Shown here: one piece after another, positions 28,616-40,647 of the stretch
How the letters are laid out: each line of letters starts with the position of its first letter
How positions within the stretch are numbered: position 1 is the stretch's first letter
Assembly (NCBI RefSeq): GCF_000397205.1
Contig: NC_021237.1
Span: 5,897,001-5,961,000 of the forward strand
DNA from: Pseudomonas protegens CHA0
GTDB lineage: Bacteria; Pseudomonadota; Gammaproteobacteria; Pseudomonadales; Pseudomonadaceae
Direction: 5' to 3'
Length of the DNA: 64,000 nt
Program-made: the position numbers and the translations under genes
Notes under the pieces: model-generated
Seen by the model: only the letters and a program-made list of their open reading frames with translations
Databases searched by the model: none
What the model was told of the DNA's origin: nothing

Positions 28616-30469
28616 ATGCTCAAACGCCTTGCCTACCTGGCGCTCTGTGTCTGCGCCCCGCTGTATGCCGCGCCTCACATCGACCCTCAACGTTTGCAGC
28701 AACTGGCCAATGACCCCTTCTGGATATCCATAGGTCACTACGAAACTGCCAAGCTCGGCGGCTGGCGCAGTTATGTCAGCGACCCGAAATTCTTCCTCGC
28801 TGCCGACGGTGCCCACCATCCCGACGCTGAGCTGGCCGCGACCCTGAACGCCCTCTACGCCCCCGCCGATGCGGGTGACCAGCATGCCCAGTGCGTCTAC
28901 CCGTCCCGCGCCCGCTGGCTCAAGGCGCAACTGGGCCTGAATGACTTGCCTGCGGTGGAGTGCGCCGAGTTCAAGCAATGGTTCAAGGATGTCTCGCCCC
29001 ACAGCACGGTGATGATCTTTCCCGCGGCCTACCTGAACAGCCCCTCGTCGATGTTCGGCCACACCCTGCTGCGCATCGATCAGGCGGACGTACAGAGCAA
29101 CAACACCGCGCTGCTCAGCTACGCAATCAACTTCGGGGCCTATATCGAGGGCTCGGACAACAGCATTCTCTACGCCTGGAAAGGCCTGATGGGCGGCTAT
29201 CCGGGGCTGTTCGCTCTGGTGCCCTACCAGGAGAAGCTCTCGGAATACCGCAGCCTGGAAAACCGCGACCTGTGGGAATACCGCCTGAACCTGACCCAGG
29301 CCGAAACCGAACGCATGGTGGAGCATGTCTGGGAACTCAAGCAGATCAAGTTCGACTACTTCTTCTTCGATGAAAACTGCTCCTACCGGCTGCTGGAACT
29401 GCTGCAAGTGGCGCGCCCCAGCCTGCGCCTGACCGAACAGTTCCCGCTGACGGCGATCCCTACCGATACGGTCAAGGCAGTCAAGGACGCCGGGCTGGTG
29501 GAACGCATCGACTATCGCCCGTCCCGGGAGCGGGAGCTGCTGAGCCGCGCCCAGCCCCTGGACCCGGAAGAACAGCAATGGGTGCTCAAGGTCAGCGCTG
29601 ACCAGAAGCAATTGCAGGCCCCTGAGCTGAAGGCTCTGCCCCGGGATCGCCAGGCCCTGATCGTGGATGCCGCCTACCGTCTTGAACGCTACCGGGCCAA
29701 CGGCCTGGAGCGAGATGCGCAGCGCTCGCAACGCAGTTTCGAACTGCTGCGGGCAATCAACCAGAACCCGGCACCGGAGCTGCAGATCCAGCGCCCCGGC
29801 CTGCCGGAAGACGGCCACCAGTCGCGCACCTGGCAGCTGGGAGTCGGCACCCGGGACGACAAGGCCTTCGCCGAGTACGGCCTGCGCATGGCCTATCACG
29901 ACCTCAACGACAACGCCGAAGGCTTCCCCCTGGGGGCGCAGATCGAGATCCTGCAGATGAAGCTGCGCCAGTACGAAGGCAACCACTGGCAGTTGCAACA
30001 GTTGGACCTGGCGACCATCCGTTCCCTGACCCCACGCAACGACCTGCTGCAACCCTGGTCCTGGCAGGTCACCGGCGGCCTGGAGCGAGTACCGGGCAAA
30101 CACGACGACCAGACCCTGGTCAGCCACGTCAACGGCGGGGCCGGCGGCACCTGGCAGTTGGGCGAGGACACCCTGGGCTTTGTCCTGGGCACGGTGCGAG
30201 TCGAGCACAACGCCGACTTTGCTGGTTTCATCGCCCCGGCAGCGGGCTTCAACTCCGGGCTGCTGTGGAAAAACCCGCTGGGTAACTTCAGCCTTGAGGC
30301 CAAGGGCGACTACTTCACCAATGGCGAGGTACGCCGCAGCCTGAGCCTCAACCAGCAGTGGGAGCTGTCGCGCAACCTGGGCCTGCGCCTGAGCGCACAG
30401 CGGGAGTTCAGCCAACTGGCGACTCCGGTCAACGAGGTCATGCTCGAACTCAAGTGGTATCACTACTAA
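28616..30469 (+). CDS. DUF4105 family envelope protein
   Basis: A protein of 617 aa. It has a signal peptide (MLKRLAYLALCVCAPLYAAP), then a DUF4105 domain that contains FPAAYLNSPSSMFGHTLLRI and a Cys-containing FFFDENCSYRLLELLQVARP motif. DUF4105 has the look of a papain-like (NlpC-related) hydrolase fold, with possible Cys and His in these two motifs; this is an inference. The C-terminal 250 residues are beta-rich, with aromatic-rich strands (for example MLELKWYHY at the end), resembling an outer-membrane barrel. I chose ATG 28616; a TTG nine codons upstream is an alternative start. Confidence 0.82.
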   Translation: MLKRLAYLALCVCAPLYAAPHIDPQRLQQLANDPFWISIGHYETAKLGGWRSYVSDPKFFLAADGAHHPDAELAATLNALYAPADAGDQHAQCVYPSRARWLKAQLGLNDLPAVECAEFKQWFKDVSPHSTVMIFPAAYLNSPSSMFGHTLLRIDQADVQSNNTALLSYAINFGAYIEGSDNSILYAWKGLMGGYPGLFALVPYQEKLSEYRSLENRDLWEYRLNLTQAETERMVEHVWELKQIKFDYFFFDENCSYRLLELLQVARPSLRLTEQFPLTAIPTDTVKAVKDAGLVERIDYRPSRERELLSRAQPLDPEEQQWVLKVSADQKQLQAPELKALPRDRQALIVDAAYRLERYRANGLERDAQRSQRSFELLRAINQNPAPELQIQRPGLPEDGHQSRTWQLGVGTRDDKAFAEYGLRMAYHDLNDNAEGFPLGAQIEILQMKLRQYEGNHWQLQQLDLATIRSLTPRNDLLQPWSWQVTGGLERVPGKHDDQTLVSHVNGGAGGTWQLGEDTLGFVLGTVRVEHNADFAGFIAPAAGFNSGLLWKNPLGNFSLEAKGDYFTNGEVRRSLSLNQQWELSRNLGLRLSAQREFSQLATPVNEVMLELKWYHY

Positions 30470-30514
30470 AGGCAGCCAGAGGCCGCTCTCAAGGGCCCTG
30501 GAAGGTGCTGCGAA

Positions 30515-30545
30515 CCTTGTCGCAGCCTGCACCAGCGGCCACGGA
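30515..30545. repeat. Degenerate REP-like repeat after the DUF4105 gene
   Basis: TCGCAGCCTGCACCAGCGGC, followed by CACGG, resembles the arm of the larger repeat at 58554-58580 (TCGCAGCCTGCGGCAGCGAC). It is a decayed, single copy. Confidence 0.4.
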
Positions 30546-30628
30546 TAAATGGGTTGATCACCCGGCTTTCACGGCTTGCTGACAAACGCCCTTCTAGACT
30601 TCACGCAGAGGAAGCCTGGGAGACGAAA

Positions 30629-30985
30629 ATGTGGCGGTACGGGTGGGCAGCGCTGTTGCTGGCGCTAGTCGGTGGCTGTGAATCAACCCATGAGCATCTG
30701 CTGGCGCAGGGCTATCCGCCGGCCTTTGCCGATGGCTTCGATGCCGGCTGCGTCAGCGGCCGCCAGGCGGCAGGCTCCATGAGCGGAGAGTTTCGCAAGG
30801 ACGTACCGCGCTACCTCAAGGACGCGCAATATGCCGAAGGCTGGAACGATGGTTTCCGCCAATGCCAGGCCATGTTGGAGAACCAGGACCGCAACGAGTA
30901 TCGAGAGCGGCACTGGGACGAGCGCGAGCGAGCCTGGCAGCAGGAAAAGGACCGCGATGCGGCCCGGGCCTATCGTTCGCCGTAG
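30629..30985 (+). CDS. Small lipoprotein of unknown function
   Basis: A protein of 118 aa with a type II signal peptide: MWRYGWAALLLALVGG followed by Cys (lipobox LVGGC). The mature part has two related aromatic-glycine motifs, AFADGFDAGCVSGRQAAG and YAEGWNDGFRQC, whose two cysteines may pair, and a charged, helical C-terminal tail rich in Arg and Glu. I chose ATG 30629, which gives a standard signal. It lies between DUF4105 and the Gre-like factor. I do not know the family. Residue +2 is Glu, so the sorting signal is not clearly inner membrane. Confidence 0.72.
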   Translation: MWRYGWAALLLALVGGCESTHEHLLAQGYPPAFADGFDAGCVSGRQAAGSMSGEFRKDVPRYLKDAQYAEGWNDGFRQCQAMLENQDRNEYRERHWDERERAWQQEKDRDAARAYRSP

Positions 30986-31058
30986 GTCGCTTTCAGGTAA
31001 CCGCCCAGGTGAAAAGCCTGCAACCATGGTCCACCCGCCTCCCTTCAAGGAGAAAACC

Positions 31059-31550
31059 GTGAGCCGCGCTTTCGTCAATGAAGATCAAGCCGCCCAGACC
31101 GAGCAGCCGGTGGAGCGCCAGATCAGCGCCCAACCCAATTACGTCACGCCCCAGGGCCTTGCCGAATTGCAGGCCAGGGTTGCCCTGCTGCACAGCCAGC
31201 ACAGCGAGCAAAACGACCTGGGGGATGACGCCGACAAGCAGCGAATGGCCGAGCTTGAGCGCGACCTGCGCTATTTCACCCAGCGCCTGCACAGCGCCCA
31301 AGTGGTGACGACGGCCACTTCAACCGACAAGGTGCAGATCGGCAGCCGAGTGACCTTCGCCGATGAACAGGATCGCCAGCAAAGCGTGCAATTGGTGGGG
31401 GAGGATCAAGCGGATGCGGCCAAGGGGCTGATCAACTGGGCCTCGCCCCTGGGTCGTGCCCTACTGGGAGCACAACCGGGGGACGAAGTCCTGTGGCAAA
31501 GGCCGGCGGGCAATCAGTTGATCGAGATCATCCGCATCGAACCGGCCTGA
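31059..31550 (+). CDS. GreA/GreB-family transcript cleavage or elongation factor (non-canonical)
   Basis: A protein of 163 aa with Gre layout. An N-terminal coiled coil begins at YVTPQGLAELQARVALLHSQ and turns at an acidic tip (NDLGDDADKQRM). A C-terminal FKBP-like domain contains VQIGSRVTFADEQDRQQSVQ, DAAKGLINWASPLGRALLG and PGDEV. It starts with GTG at 31059; AGGAG lies 6 nt upstream. The tip carries several acidic residues, as needed to coordinate Mg2+ in the RNA polymerase secondary channel, but the sequence deviates from classical GreA and GreB, so it may be a paralogue (Rnk- or GreB-like). It converges with gdhA with a 6-nt gap. Confidence 0.78.
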   Translation: MSRAFVNEDQAAQTEQPVERQISAQPNYVTPQGLAELQARVALLHSQHSEQNDLGDDADKQRMAELERDLRYFTQRLHSAQVVTTATSTDKVQIGSRVTFADEQDRQQSVQLVGEDQADAAKGLINWASPLGRALLGAQPGDEVLWQRPAGNQLIEIIRIEPA

Positions 31551-31556
31551 GACGGT

Positions 31557-33038
<1,482 letters not shown>

Positions 33039-33133
33039 TTACGCACCGAATTGGTGACAAAAATTGACTGTTTTGCACTCACTTTGAACGTTGAGTCACG
33101 CCCCCAAATTAACCGCCGTGGTTTCTGCCAGGC

Positions 33134-33167
33134 ATAAAAAAACGGAGCCCGAAGGCCCCGTTTTTTC
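33134..33167 (-). terminator. Rho-independent terminator of ettA with UUCG tetraloop
   Basis: On the minus strand AAAAAACGGGGCC and GGCTCCGTTTTTT pair (one G-U) around the loop TTCG, closed by C-G, a very stable arrangement. It lies 15 nt past the ettA stop codon. Confidence 0.88.
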
Positions 33168-33181
33168 AAGCAGCTAACCGA

Positions 33182-34846
33182 TCAGGCCAGCTTCTTGTGC
33201 CGTACCCGGTGCGGTTGCGCCGCGGCTTCGCCCAGGCGTTTCTTGCGATCGGCTTCGTACTCGGTGTAGTTGCCTTCGAAGAACACCGCTTGGGAGTCGT
33301 CTTCGTACGCCAGGATGTGAGTGGCCACCCGGTCCAGGAACCACCGATCGTGGGAAATCACAATGGCGGCGCCCGGGAAGTCCAGCAGGGCTTCTTCCAG
33401 GGAGCGCAGGGTTTCAACGTCGAGGTCGTTGGAAGGTTCGTCGAGCAGCAGGACGTTGCCACCCTCCTTCAGGGTCAGGGCCAGGTGCAGGCGGCCGCGC
33501 TCACCACCGGACAGGTCCTTGACGAACTTCTGCTGGTCGCCGCCCTTGAAGTTGAAACGGCCGACGTAGGTACGCGACGGGATCTCGTAGTTGCCGATGC
33601 GGATCTGGTCGGAGCCGTCGGAGATCTGCTGGAACACGGTCTTGCTGCCGTCCAGGTCCTCACGGCTCTGATCCACGCAGGCAAGCTGCACGGTTTCACC
33701 GATCTCGATGCTGCCCGAATCCGGGGTTTCCTTGCCCATGAGCATGCGGAACAGGGTCGATTTACCGGCACCGTTACCGCCGATCACGCCGACAATGGCG
33801 CCTTTGGGCATGGAGAACGACAGGTTGTCGATCAGCACGCGATCGCCGTAGCCCTTGGTGACGTTCTTGAATTCGATGACCTTGTCACCCAGGCGCGGGC
33901 CGGCCGGGATGTAGATCTCGTTGGTTTCGCTGCGCTTCTGGAATTCCTGGGACTGCATTTCCTCGAAGCGTTGCAGACGAGCCTTGGATTTCGACTGGCG
34001 GGCCTTGGCGCCTTTGCGCACCCACTCCAGCTCTTCCTTCATGGCCTTTTCATGGGCCGACTGCTGCTTGGATTCCTGGGCCAGACGGTCGGACTTGGCT
34101 TCCAGCCAACCGGAGTAGTTGCCCTCGTAAGGAATGCCGGCGCCGCGGTCGAGTTCCAGAATCCAGCCGGCAACGTTGTCCAGGAAGTAACGGTCGTGCG
34201 TGATCGCAACCACGGTGCCCGGGAAGTCGTGGAGGAAGTGCTCCAGCCAGGCGACGGAGTCGGCGTCCAGGTGGTTGGTGGGTTCGTCGAGCAGCAGCAT
34301 GTCAGGGGCCGACAGCAGCAGGCGGCACAGGGCCACACGACGCTTCTCGCCACCGGACAGGTGCTCGACCTTGGCGTCCCAGGCCGGCAGGCGCAGGGCG
34401 TCGGCGGCCACTTCCAGCTGGCGCTCCAGGTTGTGGCCGTCGCTGGCCTGCAGGATGGCTTCCAGCTTGGCCTGCTCGGCGGCCAGCTTGTCGAAGTCGG
34501 CATCCGGCTCGGCATAGGCGGCGTAGACCTCGTCCAGGCGAGCCTGGGCATCCTTGATCACGCTGACCGCTTCCTCGACCACTTCACGCACGGTCTTGGC
34601 CGGGTCCAGCTGGGGTTCCTGGGGCAGGTAACCGATGTTCAGGTCCGGCATCGGGCGGGCTTCGCCCTCGAACTCGGTGTCGACGCCGGCCATGATCTTC
34701 AGCAGCGTGGACTTGCCCGAACCGTTGAGGCCCAGCACGCCGATCTTGGCGCCAGGGAAAAAGGACAGGGAGATGTTTTTCAGGATTTCCCGCTTCGGCG
34801 GAACAACCTTGCCCAGCCGATGCATGGTGAAGACGTATTGAGCCAT
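33182..34846 (-). CDS. ettA: Energy-dependent translational throttle protein EttA
   Basis: An ABC-F ATPase of 554 aa that binds the ribosomal E site and ties translation initiation to the ATP/ADP ratio. It has two ABC domains. Walker A motifs are GLNGSGKSTLLK and GGNGAGKSTLFR; the signature motifs are LSGGEKRRVAL and LSGGERGRLHL; Walker B regions contain LLLDEPTNHLD and LLLDEPSNDLD. The inter-domain linker is Lys/Arg-rich, as in EttA. I chose ATG 34846 (MAQYVFTMHRLGKVVPPKRE), the usual start; a start at 34918 adds 24 unrelated residues. It has its own terminator. Confidence 0.96.
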   Translation of the reverse strand: MAQYVFTMHRLGKVVPPKREILKNISLSFFPGAKIGVLGLNGSGKSTLLKIMAGVDTEFEGEARPMPDLNIGYLPQEPQLDPAKTVREVVEEAVSVIKDAQARLDEVYAAYAEPDADFDKLAAEQAKLEAILQASDGHNLERQLEVAADALRLPAWDAKVEHLSGGEKRRVALCRLLLSAPDMLLLDEPTNHLDADSVAWLEHFLHDFPGTVVAITHDRYFLDNVAGWILELDRGAGIPYEGNYSGWLEAKSDRLAQESKQQSAHEKAMKEELEWVRKGAKARQSKSKARLQRFEEMQSQEFQKRSETNEIYIPAGPRLGDKVIEFKNVTKGYGDRVLIDNLSFSMPKGAIVGVIGGNGAGKSTLFRMLMGKETPDSGSIEIGETVQLACVDQSREDLDGSKTVFQQISDGSDQIRIGNYEIPSRTYVGRFNFKGGDQQKFVKDLSGGERGRLHLALTLKEGGNVLLLDEPSNDLDVETLRSLEEALLDFPGAAIVISHDRWFLDRVATHILAYEDDSQAVFFEGNYTEYEADRKKRLGEAAAQPHRVRHKKLA

Positions 34847-35128
34847 GGTGAACCTAGCGTCAGTGACAGATGAATAGAACGGGCCGGGCCCGGGCCAGGC
34901 CATGCGCTGCGCCGGCATTGACCATGATCAATACCGACGGGCGGAAAAAGCCTGATTGTCTGGAGCTGGAACGCTCCCGCGTAACCGGCAAAACTACCTC
35001 AATGCACGATCCAGGTCCAGCCAGGCGGGACTGGCACTTTGCCACAACTCAAGGCATGCTAGCCGCCCTTCGGGCGTCCGGCTTATAGTGCACGTCGCGC
35101 CAGCCCAGCCAAACCGCAGGATCACAGC

Positions 35129-38100
35129 TTGTTCAACGTCACTTCGCCAAAGCCCGCGCGCGCCGCTGCCCCCGGGCCGGCCTATCCTATGCGTGGCACA
35201 CTCAAAGGCGCACTGGCGACGCTGGTGCTGTTGCTGCTGGCCCTGTTGTTCTGGCAGTTGCTCGATCAACTGCAACAGACCCGCCAGGACCAGCGTCAGC
35301 ATGCCATCGACTACAGCGCCGACCTGGCCGACCACCTGAGCCTGAACCTGGCGCTCAACGCCCAGATCGCCCTCAATCTGCTGCCCATCATCGAGGCACC
35401 GCGAGACAGCCAGCAGCAACAGCAACTGCTTCAGAAACTCCAGCGCTCGCTGCCGGACGTACGCAGCTTTGCCCTGCTGGACAGCAAGGGGCAGATCCTC
35501 AGCGACAGCGCCACCGACAGCCAGGACGCCCTGTGGCTCGCCGAGCTGGTCCAGCGCAGCCGTGCCCAACGCTACTACTACAGCAACCCCGCCGATGGCT
35601 CGGTGGTGCATGTCCTGCTGCACCAGTCCAGCGGAGGGAGCCGCGGCTACTGGGTCCTGCGCCTGGCTCCGAGCTTTCTGCAGACCCTGGTGCGGCAAAG
35701 CGAAGAGGGCTTCAAGCCCACCTGGGTGATCGAGAACCGCCTCAGCCACCAGGTGATCAAGCGCGATGAGCGCAGCACTTCGACCCCAGGCATGCTGGAT
35801 CCCGACGAAATGGCCAGCAGCGTGCTGCTGGTGCCCCTGAGCAACAGCGACTGGCAACTGCGCGGCCTGTTCGACCAGCGGGCCGTGCTCGAGGCGCTAC
35901 TGCCGGCCTTCATTGGCAAGTGCCTGCTGGGCCTGGCCTTCTCCCTGCTGCCGGTGATCGCCCTGCTGAACATGCGCCGGCGCCAGCGCCAACTGCACGA
36001 AGGCCGGCGGCGCTATCAGGACATTTTCGAAGGCACCGGCGTGGCCTTGTGCGTCATGGATGTCTCCGGGCTTCCAGGCTTGCTCGACAAGCACAACCTG
36101 CACAACAGCGACCAACTCAAGCGCTGGCAGGCCAGCGATCCTGGCCACCGCCTGCAACTGCTCAGTGAATTGCGCATCACCGAGGTCAACCAGGTTGCCC
36201 TGCGCCTGCTCAACGTCGAATCCAGCGAGCAGGCCTGGCAACTGCTGATCGAAGGCAGCCCGAAGAACGGCAACGCCATCGGCAGCCAGTTGCTCGAAGC
36301 CGTGATCAACCAGCAGAAACAGCTGGAACTGGAGATCAAGCTCAGCGACGCCCAGGGCAACGACCAGCATCTGTGGCTGGTCCTGCGCCTGCCCGAGGCC
36401 ATCGCGGACTACAGCGCGGTGATCCTCAGCATCAGCGACATCACCAGCCGCAAGCTGATCGAACTTTCACTGCTGGAGCGCGAAGGGTTCTGGTCGGACG
36501 TGGTGCGCACCGTGCCCGATCACCTGTACGTACAGGATGTGATCAGCCAGCGGATGATCTTCAGCAACCACCATCTGGGCCAGACCCTGGGCTACAACAA
36601 GACCGAGCTGCACCAGATGGGCGAGTACTTCTGGGAAATCCTCCTGCACCCGGAAGACGCCGACCTGTACCACCGCCTGCGCCAGGAGCAGCGGCACTCG
36701 GCCTATGCCCAATTGCTGCAATGCCAGTTGCGCTTCCGCCACCGCAGCGGCCAGTGGCGGCGCTTCGAGATCCGCGAGCAGGCCCTGGCCCGGGACCGCT
36801 ACGACCAGGTGACGCGGATCATCGGCGTAGCCAAGGACATCACCGACCAGATCGAGGCCAGCGAGTCCCTGCGTGACAGCGAGCAGCGCTACCGCATGCT
36901 CGCCGAAAGCATCAGCGACGTGATTTTCTCCACCGACAGCAAGCTTTCGCTGAACTACGTCAGCCCTTCGGTGCACGCGGTGCTCGGCTACGACGTGGAG
37001 TGGATCTTCCAGAACGGCTGGCAGTCGACCATCGCCAACCCGCAGCAGTTGAGCGGCATCTACACCCTCATGGACCGGGTCAGCAAGGCCCTGGACAAAC
37101 CCGAGCAACTGGCGCAATTGCGCAGCCAGGTGCAGACCCAGCTGTTCCTGTTCGACTGCCTGCGGGCCGATGGCCGCAAGATCCCCATCGAACTGCGCCT
37201 GGTACTGGTGTGGGACGAGCATGGCGCCTTCGAGGGCGTGCTCGGGGTCGGCCGCGACATCAGCCAGCAGCGCCGAGCGGAAAAGGACCTGCGCATGGCG
37301 GCCACGGTATTCGAGCACTCGACCTCGGCGATCCTGATCACCGACCCCGCCGGCTATATCGTCCAGGCCAACGAGGCGTTCAGCCGGGTCAGCGGCTACG
37401 CGGTGTCCCAGGTGCTCGACCAGTTGCCGAACATGCTCACCGTGGACGACCAGCAGGAAGCCCACCTGCGCTATGTACTCAAGCAGCTGAACCAGCACAG
37501 CACCTGGGAAGGCGAAGTCTGGCTCAAGCGCCGCAATGGCGAGCACTACCCGGCGTGGGTCGGGATCACCGCAGTGCTCGACGATGAAGGCGACCTGGCC
37601 AGCTACGTGTGCTTCTTCAGCGACATCAGCGAACGCAAGGCCAGTGAACAGCGCATCCACCGCCTGGCCTACTACGACGCCCTGACCCACCTGCCCAACC
37701 GCACTCTGTTCCAGGACCGCCTGCACACCGCCCTGCAATCGGCAGAACGACAGAAGTCCTGGGTGGTGCTGATGTTCCTCGACCTGGACCGCTTCAAGCC
37801 GATCAACGACTCCCTGGGCCATGCCGCCGGCGATCGCATGCTCAAGGAAATGGCCACGCGCCTACTGGGCTGCGTCGATGAAGACGACACCGTGGCACGC
37901 ATGGGCGGCGACGAATTCACCCTGCTCCTGCAGCCGCGCTCCAGCCGTGAGATGGCCCTGAACCGGGCGATCCATGTGGCCGAGCAGATTCTCGCCAGCC
38001 TGGTCAAACCCTTCGTCCTCGAAGGCCGCGAGTTCTTTGTTACCGCCAGTATCGGCATCGCCCTGAGCCCCCAGGATGGCAACGAGCTGAGCCAGCTGAT

Positions 38101-38977
38101 GAAGAACGCCGACACCGCGATGTACCACGCCAAGGAACGCGGCAAGAACAACTTCCAGTTCTACCAGGCGGACATGAACGCCAGCGCCCTGGAGCGCCTG
38201 GAACTGGAAAGCGACCTGCGCCACGCCCTGGAGCAGGAAGAATTCGTGCTTTATTACCAACCGCAGTTCAGCGGTGACGGCAAGCGCCTGACCGGCGCCG
38301 AGGCGCTGCTGCGCTGGCGTCACCCGCGTCGCGGCCTGGTACCGCCGGGTGACTTCATTCCGGTGCTCGAAGAACTGGGGCTGGTGGTGGATGTGGGCGA
38401 CTGGGTGATCAGTGAAGCCTGCCGCCAGCTCAAGTCCTGGCACCAGGCCAAGGTGCGGGTGCCGAAGGTTTCGGTGAACATCTCCGCCCGGCAGTTCTCC
38501 GACGGCCAGCTGGGCATGCGCATCGCCACCATCCTCAAGGACACCGGCCTGCCACCGGCGTGCCTGGAGCTGGAACTGACCGAAAGTATCCTGATGCGCG
38601 AAGTCAGCGAGGCGATGCAGATTCTCGATGGCTTGAAGAACCTCGGCCTGAGCATCGCGGTGGACGACTTCGGCACCGGCTACTCATCGCTGAACTACCT
38701 CAAGCAGTTCCCCATCGACGTGCTGAAGATCGACCGCACCTTCGTCGACGGCCTGCCGTCCGGCGAGCAGGATGCGCAGATCGCCCGCGCCATCATCGCC
38801 ATGGCCCACAGCCTGAACCTGGCGGTGATCGCCGAAGGCGTGGAAACCCACGAACAGCTGGAGTTCCTGCGCGAACATGGCTGCGACGAGGTCCAGGGCT
38901 ACCTGTTCGGCCGGCCGATGCCGGCCAACCGCTTCGAGGCGCAGTTCAGCAACGACGCCCTGTTCATGTTCGACTAA
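35129..38977 (+). CDS. morA: Membrane c-di-GMP diguanylate cyclase/phosphodiesterase MorA (PAS-GGDEF-EAL)
   Basis: A 1282-residue inner-membrane sensor. TM1 lies around residues 24-45 ([19 protein letters not shown]) and TM2 near 255-280, with a periplasmic sensor domain between. Several PAS/PAC units follow (about residues 285-840). The GGDEF domain has the active motif [11 protein letters not shown] (near residue 926). The EAL domain has [24 protein letters not shown] and [10 protein letters not shown], all needed for hydrolysis. The site just before GGDEF reads DEDDTVARM, so the RxxD inhibitory site is missing. MorA controls flagella and biofilm dispersal. I chose the TTG at 35129 (AGGA upstream); ATG 35189 is an alternative. 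It lies before glyA, as in P. aeruginosa. Confidence 0.88.
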   Translation: MFNVTSPKPARAAAPGPAYPMRGTLKGALATLVLLLLALLFWQLLDQLQQTRQDQRQHAIDYSADLADHLSLNLALNAQIALNLLPIIEAPRDSQQQQQLLQKLQRSLPDVRSFALLDSKGQILSDSATDSQDALWLAELVQRSRAQRYYYSNPADGSVVHVLLHQSSGGSRGYWVLRLAPSFLQTLVRQSEEGFKPTWVIENRLSHQVIKRDERSTSTPGMLDPDEMASSVLLVPLSNSDWQLRGLFDQRAVLEALLPAFIGKCLLGLAFSLLPVIALLNMRRRQRQLHEGRRRYQDIFEGTGVALCVMDVSGLPGLLDKHNLHNSDQLKRWQASDPGHRLQLLSELRITEVNQVALRLLNVESSEQAWQLLIEGSPKNGNAIGSQLLEAVINQQKQLELEIKLSDAQGNDQHLWLVLRLPEAIADYSAVILSISDITSRKLIELSLLEREGFWSDVVRTVPDHLYVQDVISQRMIFSNHHLGQTLGYNKTELHQMGEYFWEILLHPEDADLYHRLRQEQRHSAYAQLLQCQLRFRHRSGQWRRFEIREQALARDRYDQVTRIIGVAKDITDQIEASESLRDSEQRYRMLAESISDVIFSTDSKLSLNYVSPSVHAVLGYDVEWIFQNGWQSTIANPQQLSGIYTLMDRVSKALDKPEQLAQLRSQVQTQLFLFDCLRADGRKIPIELRLVLVWDEHGAFEGVLGVGRDISQQRRAEKDLRMAATVFEHSTSAILITDPAGYIVQANEAFSRVSGYAVSQVLDQLPNMLTVDDQQEAHLRYVLKQLNQHSTWEGEVWLKRRNGEHYPAWVGITAVLDDEGDLASYVCFFSDISERKASEQRIHRLAYYDALTHLPNRTLFQDRLHTALQSAERQKSWVVLMFLDLDRFKPINDSLGHAAGDRMLKEMATRLLGCVDEDDTVARMGGDEFTLLLQPRSSREMALNRAIHVAEQILASLVKPFVLEGREFFVTASIGIALSPQDGNELSQLMKNADTAMYHAKERGKNNFQFYQADMNASALERLELESDLRHALEQEEFVLYYQPQFSGDGKRLTGAEALLRWRHPRRGLVPPGDFIPVLEELGLVVDVGDWVISEACRQLKSWHQAKVRVPKVSVNISARQFSDGQLGMRIATILKDTGLPPACLELELTESILMREVSEAMQILDGLKNLGLSIAVDDFGTGYSSLNYLKQFPIDVLKIDRTFVDGLPSGEQDAQIARAIIAMAHSLNLAVIAEGVETHEQLEFLREHGCDEVQGYLFGRPMPANRFEAQFSNDALFMFD

Positions 38978-38995
38978 CATCCCCTGCTTGCGTAA

Positions 38996-39059
38996 TTGCC
39001 GGCTTGCCGGCGAAGGCGGTCTCAGGGGCCTCTTCGCTGGCAAGCCAGCTCCTATACAA
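38996..39059. repeat. REPIN between morA and glyA
   Basis: Left REP TTGCCGGCTTGCCGGCGAAG and right REP CTTCGCTGGCAAGCCAGCTC, then CTA, form an inverted pair with a short GC-rich spacer. It lies 19 nt after the morA stop and could give the morA transcript a stable 3' hairpin. Confidence 0.8.
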
Positions 39060-39119
39060 GCCCGTACCCAAGTGAAGGCCACTTGTCTGCGACATGATGT
39101 CCTTTCATATGCCATCTAA

Positions 39120-39137
39120 AACCCATTGGGTTAGAAT
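39120..39137 (+). promoter_or_regulatory. Palindrome overlapping the probable glyA -10 element
   Basis: AACCCATTGGGTT (39120-39132) is a perfect palindrome with one central base. It ends in the -10-like TAGAAT (39132-39137). No good -35 was seen, so an activator or repressor may act here. The regulator is unknown. Confidence 0.4.
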
Positions 39138-39173
39138 GCCTCCCTTTTCTGCCCCCGATCCTTGAGGACCGCC

Positions 39174-40427
39174 ATGTTCAGCCGTGATTTGACTATTGCC
39201 AAGTACGACGCCGATCTCTTTGCCGCCATGGAGCAAGAAGCTCAGCGCCAGGAAGAGCACATTGAGCTGATCGCTTCGGAAAACTACACCAGCCCAGCGG
39301 TGATGGAAGCTCAAGGCTCGGTACTGACCAACAAATACGCCGAAGGCTACCCAGGCAAGCGCTACTACGGCGGCTGCGAATACGTCGACGTGGTTGAACA
39401 GCTGGCCATCGACCGCGCCAAGGAGCTGTTCGGCGCCGACTACGCCAACGTCCAGCCACACGCCGGTTCCCAGGCCAACGCCGCGGTCTACCTGGCCCTG
39501 CTGCAAGGCGGCGACACCATCCTGGGCATGAGCCTGGCCCACGGCGGTCACCTGACCCACGGCGCCGCGGTGTCCTCCTCCGGCAAGCTGTACAACGCTA
39601 TCCAGTACGGCATCGACGCCAACGGCCTGATCGACTACGACGAAGTCGAGCGCCTGGCCGTCGAGCACAAGCCGAAAATGATCGTGGCCGGTTTCTCCGC
39701 CTACTCGCAGATCCTCGACTTCCCGCGTTTCCGCGAAATCGCTGACAAAGTGGGCGCCTACCTGTTCGTCGACATGGCCCACGTGGCCGGTCTGGTCGCC
39801 GCTGGCGTCTACCCGAACCCAGTACCATTCGCCGACGTGGTCACCACCACCACCCACAAGACCCTGCGCGGTCCACGTGGCGGCCTGATCCTGGCTCGCG
39901 CCAACGCCGATATCGAGAAGAAGCTCAACTCCGCCGTATTCCCGGGCGCCCAGGGTGGCCCGCTGGAGCACGTGATCGCCGCTAAAGCGATCTGCTTCAA
40001 GGAAGCGCTGCAGCCTGAGTTCAAGGCCTACCAGGAACAAGTGGTGAAGAACGCCCAGGCCATGGCCGAAGTGTTCATCGCCCGCGGTTTCGACGTGGTT
40101 TCCGGTGGTACCAAGAACCACCTGTTCCTGCTGTCGCTGATCAAGCAGGACATCTCCGGTAAAGACGCCGACGCCGCTCTGGGCAAAGCCTTCATCACCG
40201 TGAACAAGAACTCCGTGCCAAACGATCCACGCTCCCCGTTCGTCACCTCCGGCCTGCGCTTCGGTACTCCGGCCGTGACCACTCGTGGCTTCAAGGAAGC
40301 CGAGTGCAAGGAACTGGCCGGCTGGATCTGCGACATCCTGGCGGACCTGAACAACGAAGCGGTGATCGACGCTGTGCGTGAGAAGGTCAAGGCCATCTGC
40401 AAGAAGCTGCCGGTATACGGCGCTTAA
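39174..40427 (+). CDS. glyA: Serine hydroxymethyltransferase GlyA
   Basis: A PLP enzyme of 417 aa that interconverts serine and glycine while charging tetrahydrofolate with a one-carbon unit. The PLP lysine is in [15 protein letters not shown]. Other hallmarks are [19 protein letters not shown] near the start, [17 protein letters not shown] and [16 protein letters not shown] chose ATG 39174, with GAGGA 8 nt upstream; a frame from 39162 is open but adds four residues only. It is a single gene with a strong terminator. It follows morA, as in P. aeruginosa. Confidence 0.97.
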   Translation: MFSRDLTIAKYDADLFAAMEQEAQRQEEHIELIASENYTSPAVMEAQGSVLTNKYAEGYPGKRYYGGCEYVDVVEQLAIDRAKELFGADYANVQPHAGSQANAAVYLALLQGGDTILGMSLAHGGHLTHGAAVSSSGKLYNAIQYGIDANGLIDYDEVERLAVEHKPKMIVAGFSAYSQILDFPRFREIADKVGAYLFVDMAHVAGLVAAGVYPNPVPFADVVTTTTHKTLRGPRGGLILARANADIEKKLNSAVFPGAQGGPLEHVIAAKAICFKEALQPEFKAYQEQVVKNAQAMAEVFIARGFDVVSGGTKNHLFLLSLIKQDISGKDADAALGKAFITVNKNSVPNDPRSPFVTSGLRFGTPAVTTRGFKEAECKELAGWICDILADLNNEAVIDAVREKVKAICKKLPVYGA

Positions 40428-40448
40428 TCAGCCCGCAGACCGCAGCAG

Positions 40449-40478
40449 AAAAAGCCCGGCCCAGTGCCGGGCTTTTTT
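40449..40478 (+). terminator. Rho-independent terminator of glyA
   Basis: AAAAAGCCCGGC and GCCGGGCTTTTTT pair perfectly around a 5-nt loop (CCAGT). It lies 21 nt past the glyA stop. Confidence 0.92.
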
Positions 40479-40609
40479 GTGCCCGCAGGGCCGCGGCGAC
40501 AGGCGGTGAAAGGAGCCTGCGAGGTCTTGCGAACGCAAGATGCCCGGGCGGCTGGTCCGGCCGATCGCAGCCTGCGACAACGGCTACAGTGGCCAGAGGA
40601 GGAAAAACC

Positions 40610-40624
40610 ACTGGTCAGACCGGT
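40610..40624. promoter_or_regulatory. FadR/PdhR-type GntR operator O1 (upstream of the promoter)
   Basis: ACTGGTCAGACCGGT is an inverted repeat of the TGGT-N3-ACCA class bound by FadR-subfamily GntR regulators. One base breaks the symmetry. It lies upstream of the promoter-like TTGTAA/TAGACT pair. Confidence 0.6.
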
Positions 40625-40647
40625 AAAGCCAATCTGCACCCTCCCCC

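Noticed and set aside
28520..30532. Open frame of 670 codons opposite the DUF4105 gene
   Set aside because: No start signal or family pattern; the plus-strand gene has a signal peptide and domain motifs.
38978..39173. Glycine riboswitch before glyA
   Set aside because: The interval holds a REPIN and a short promoter region; no glycine aptamer pattern was seen.
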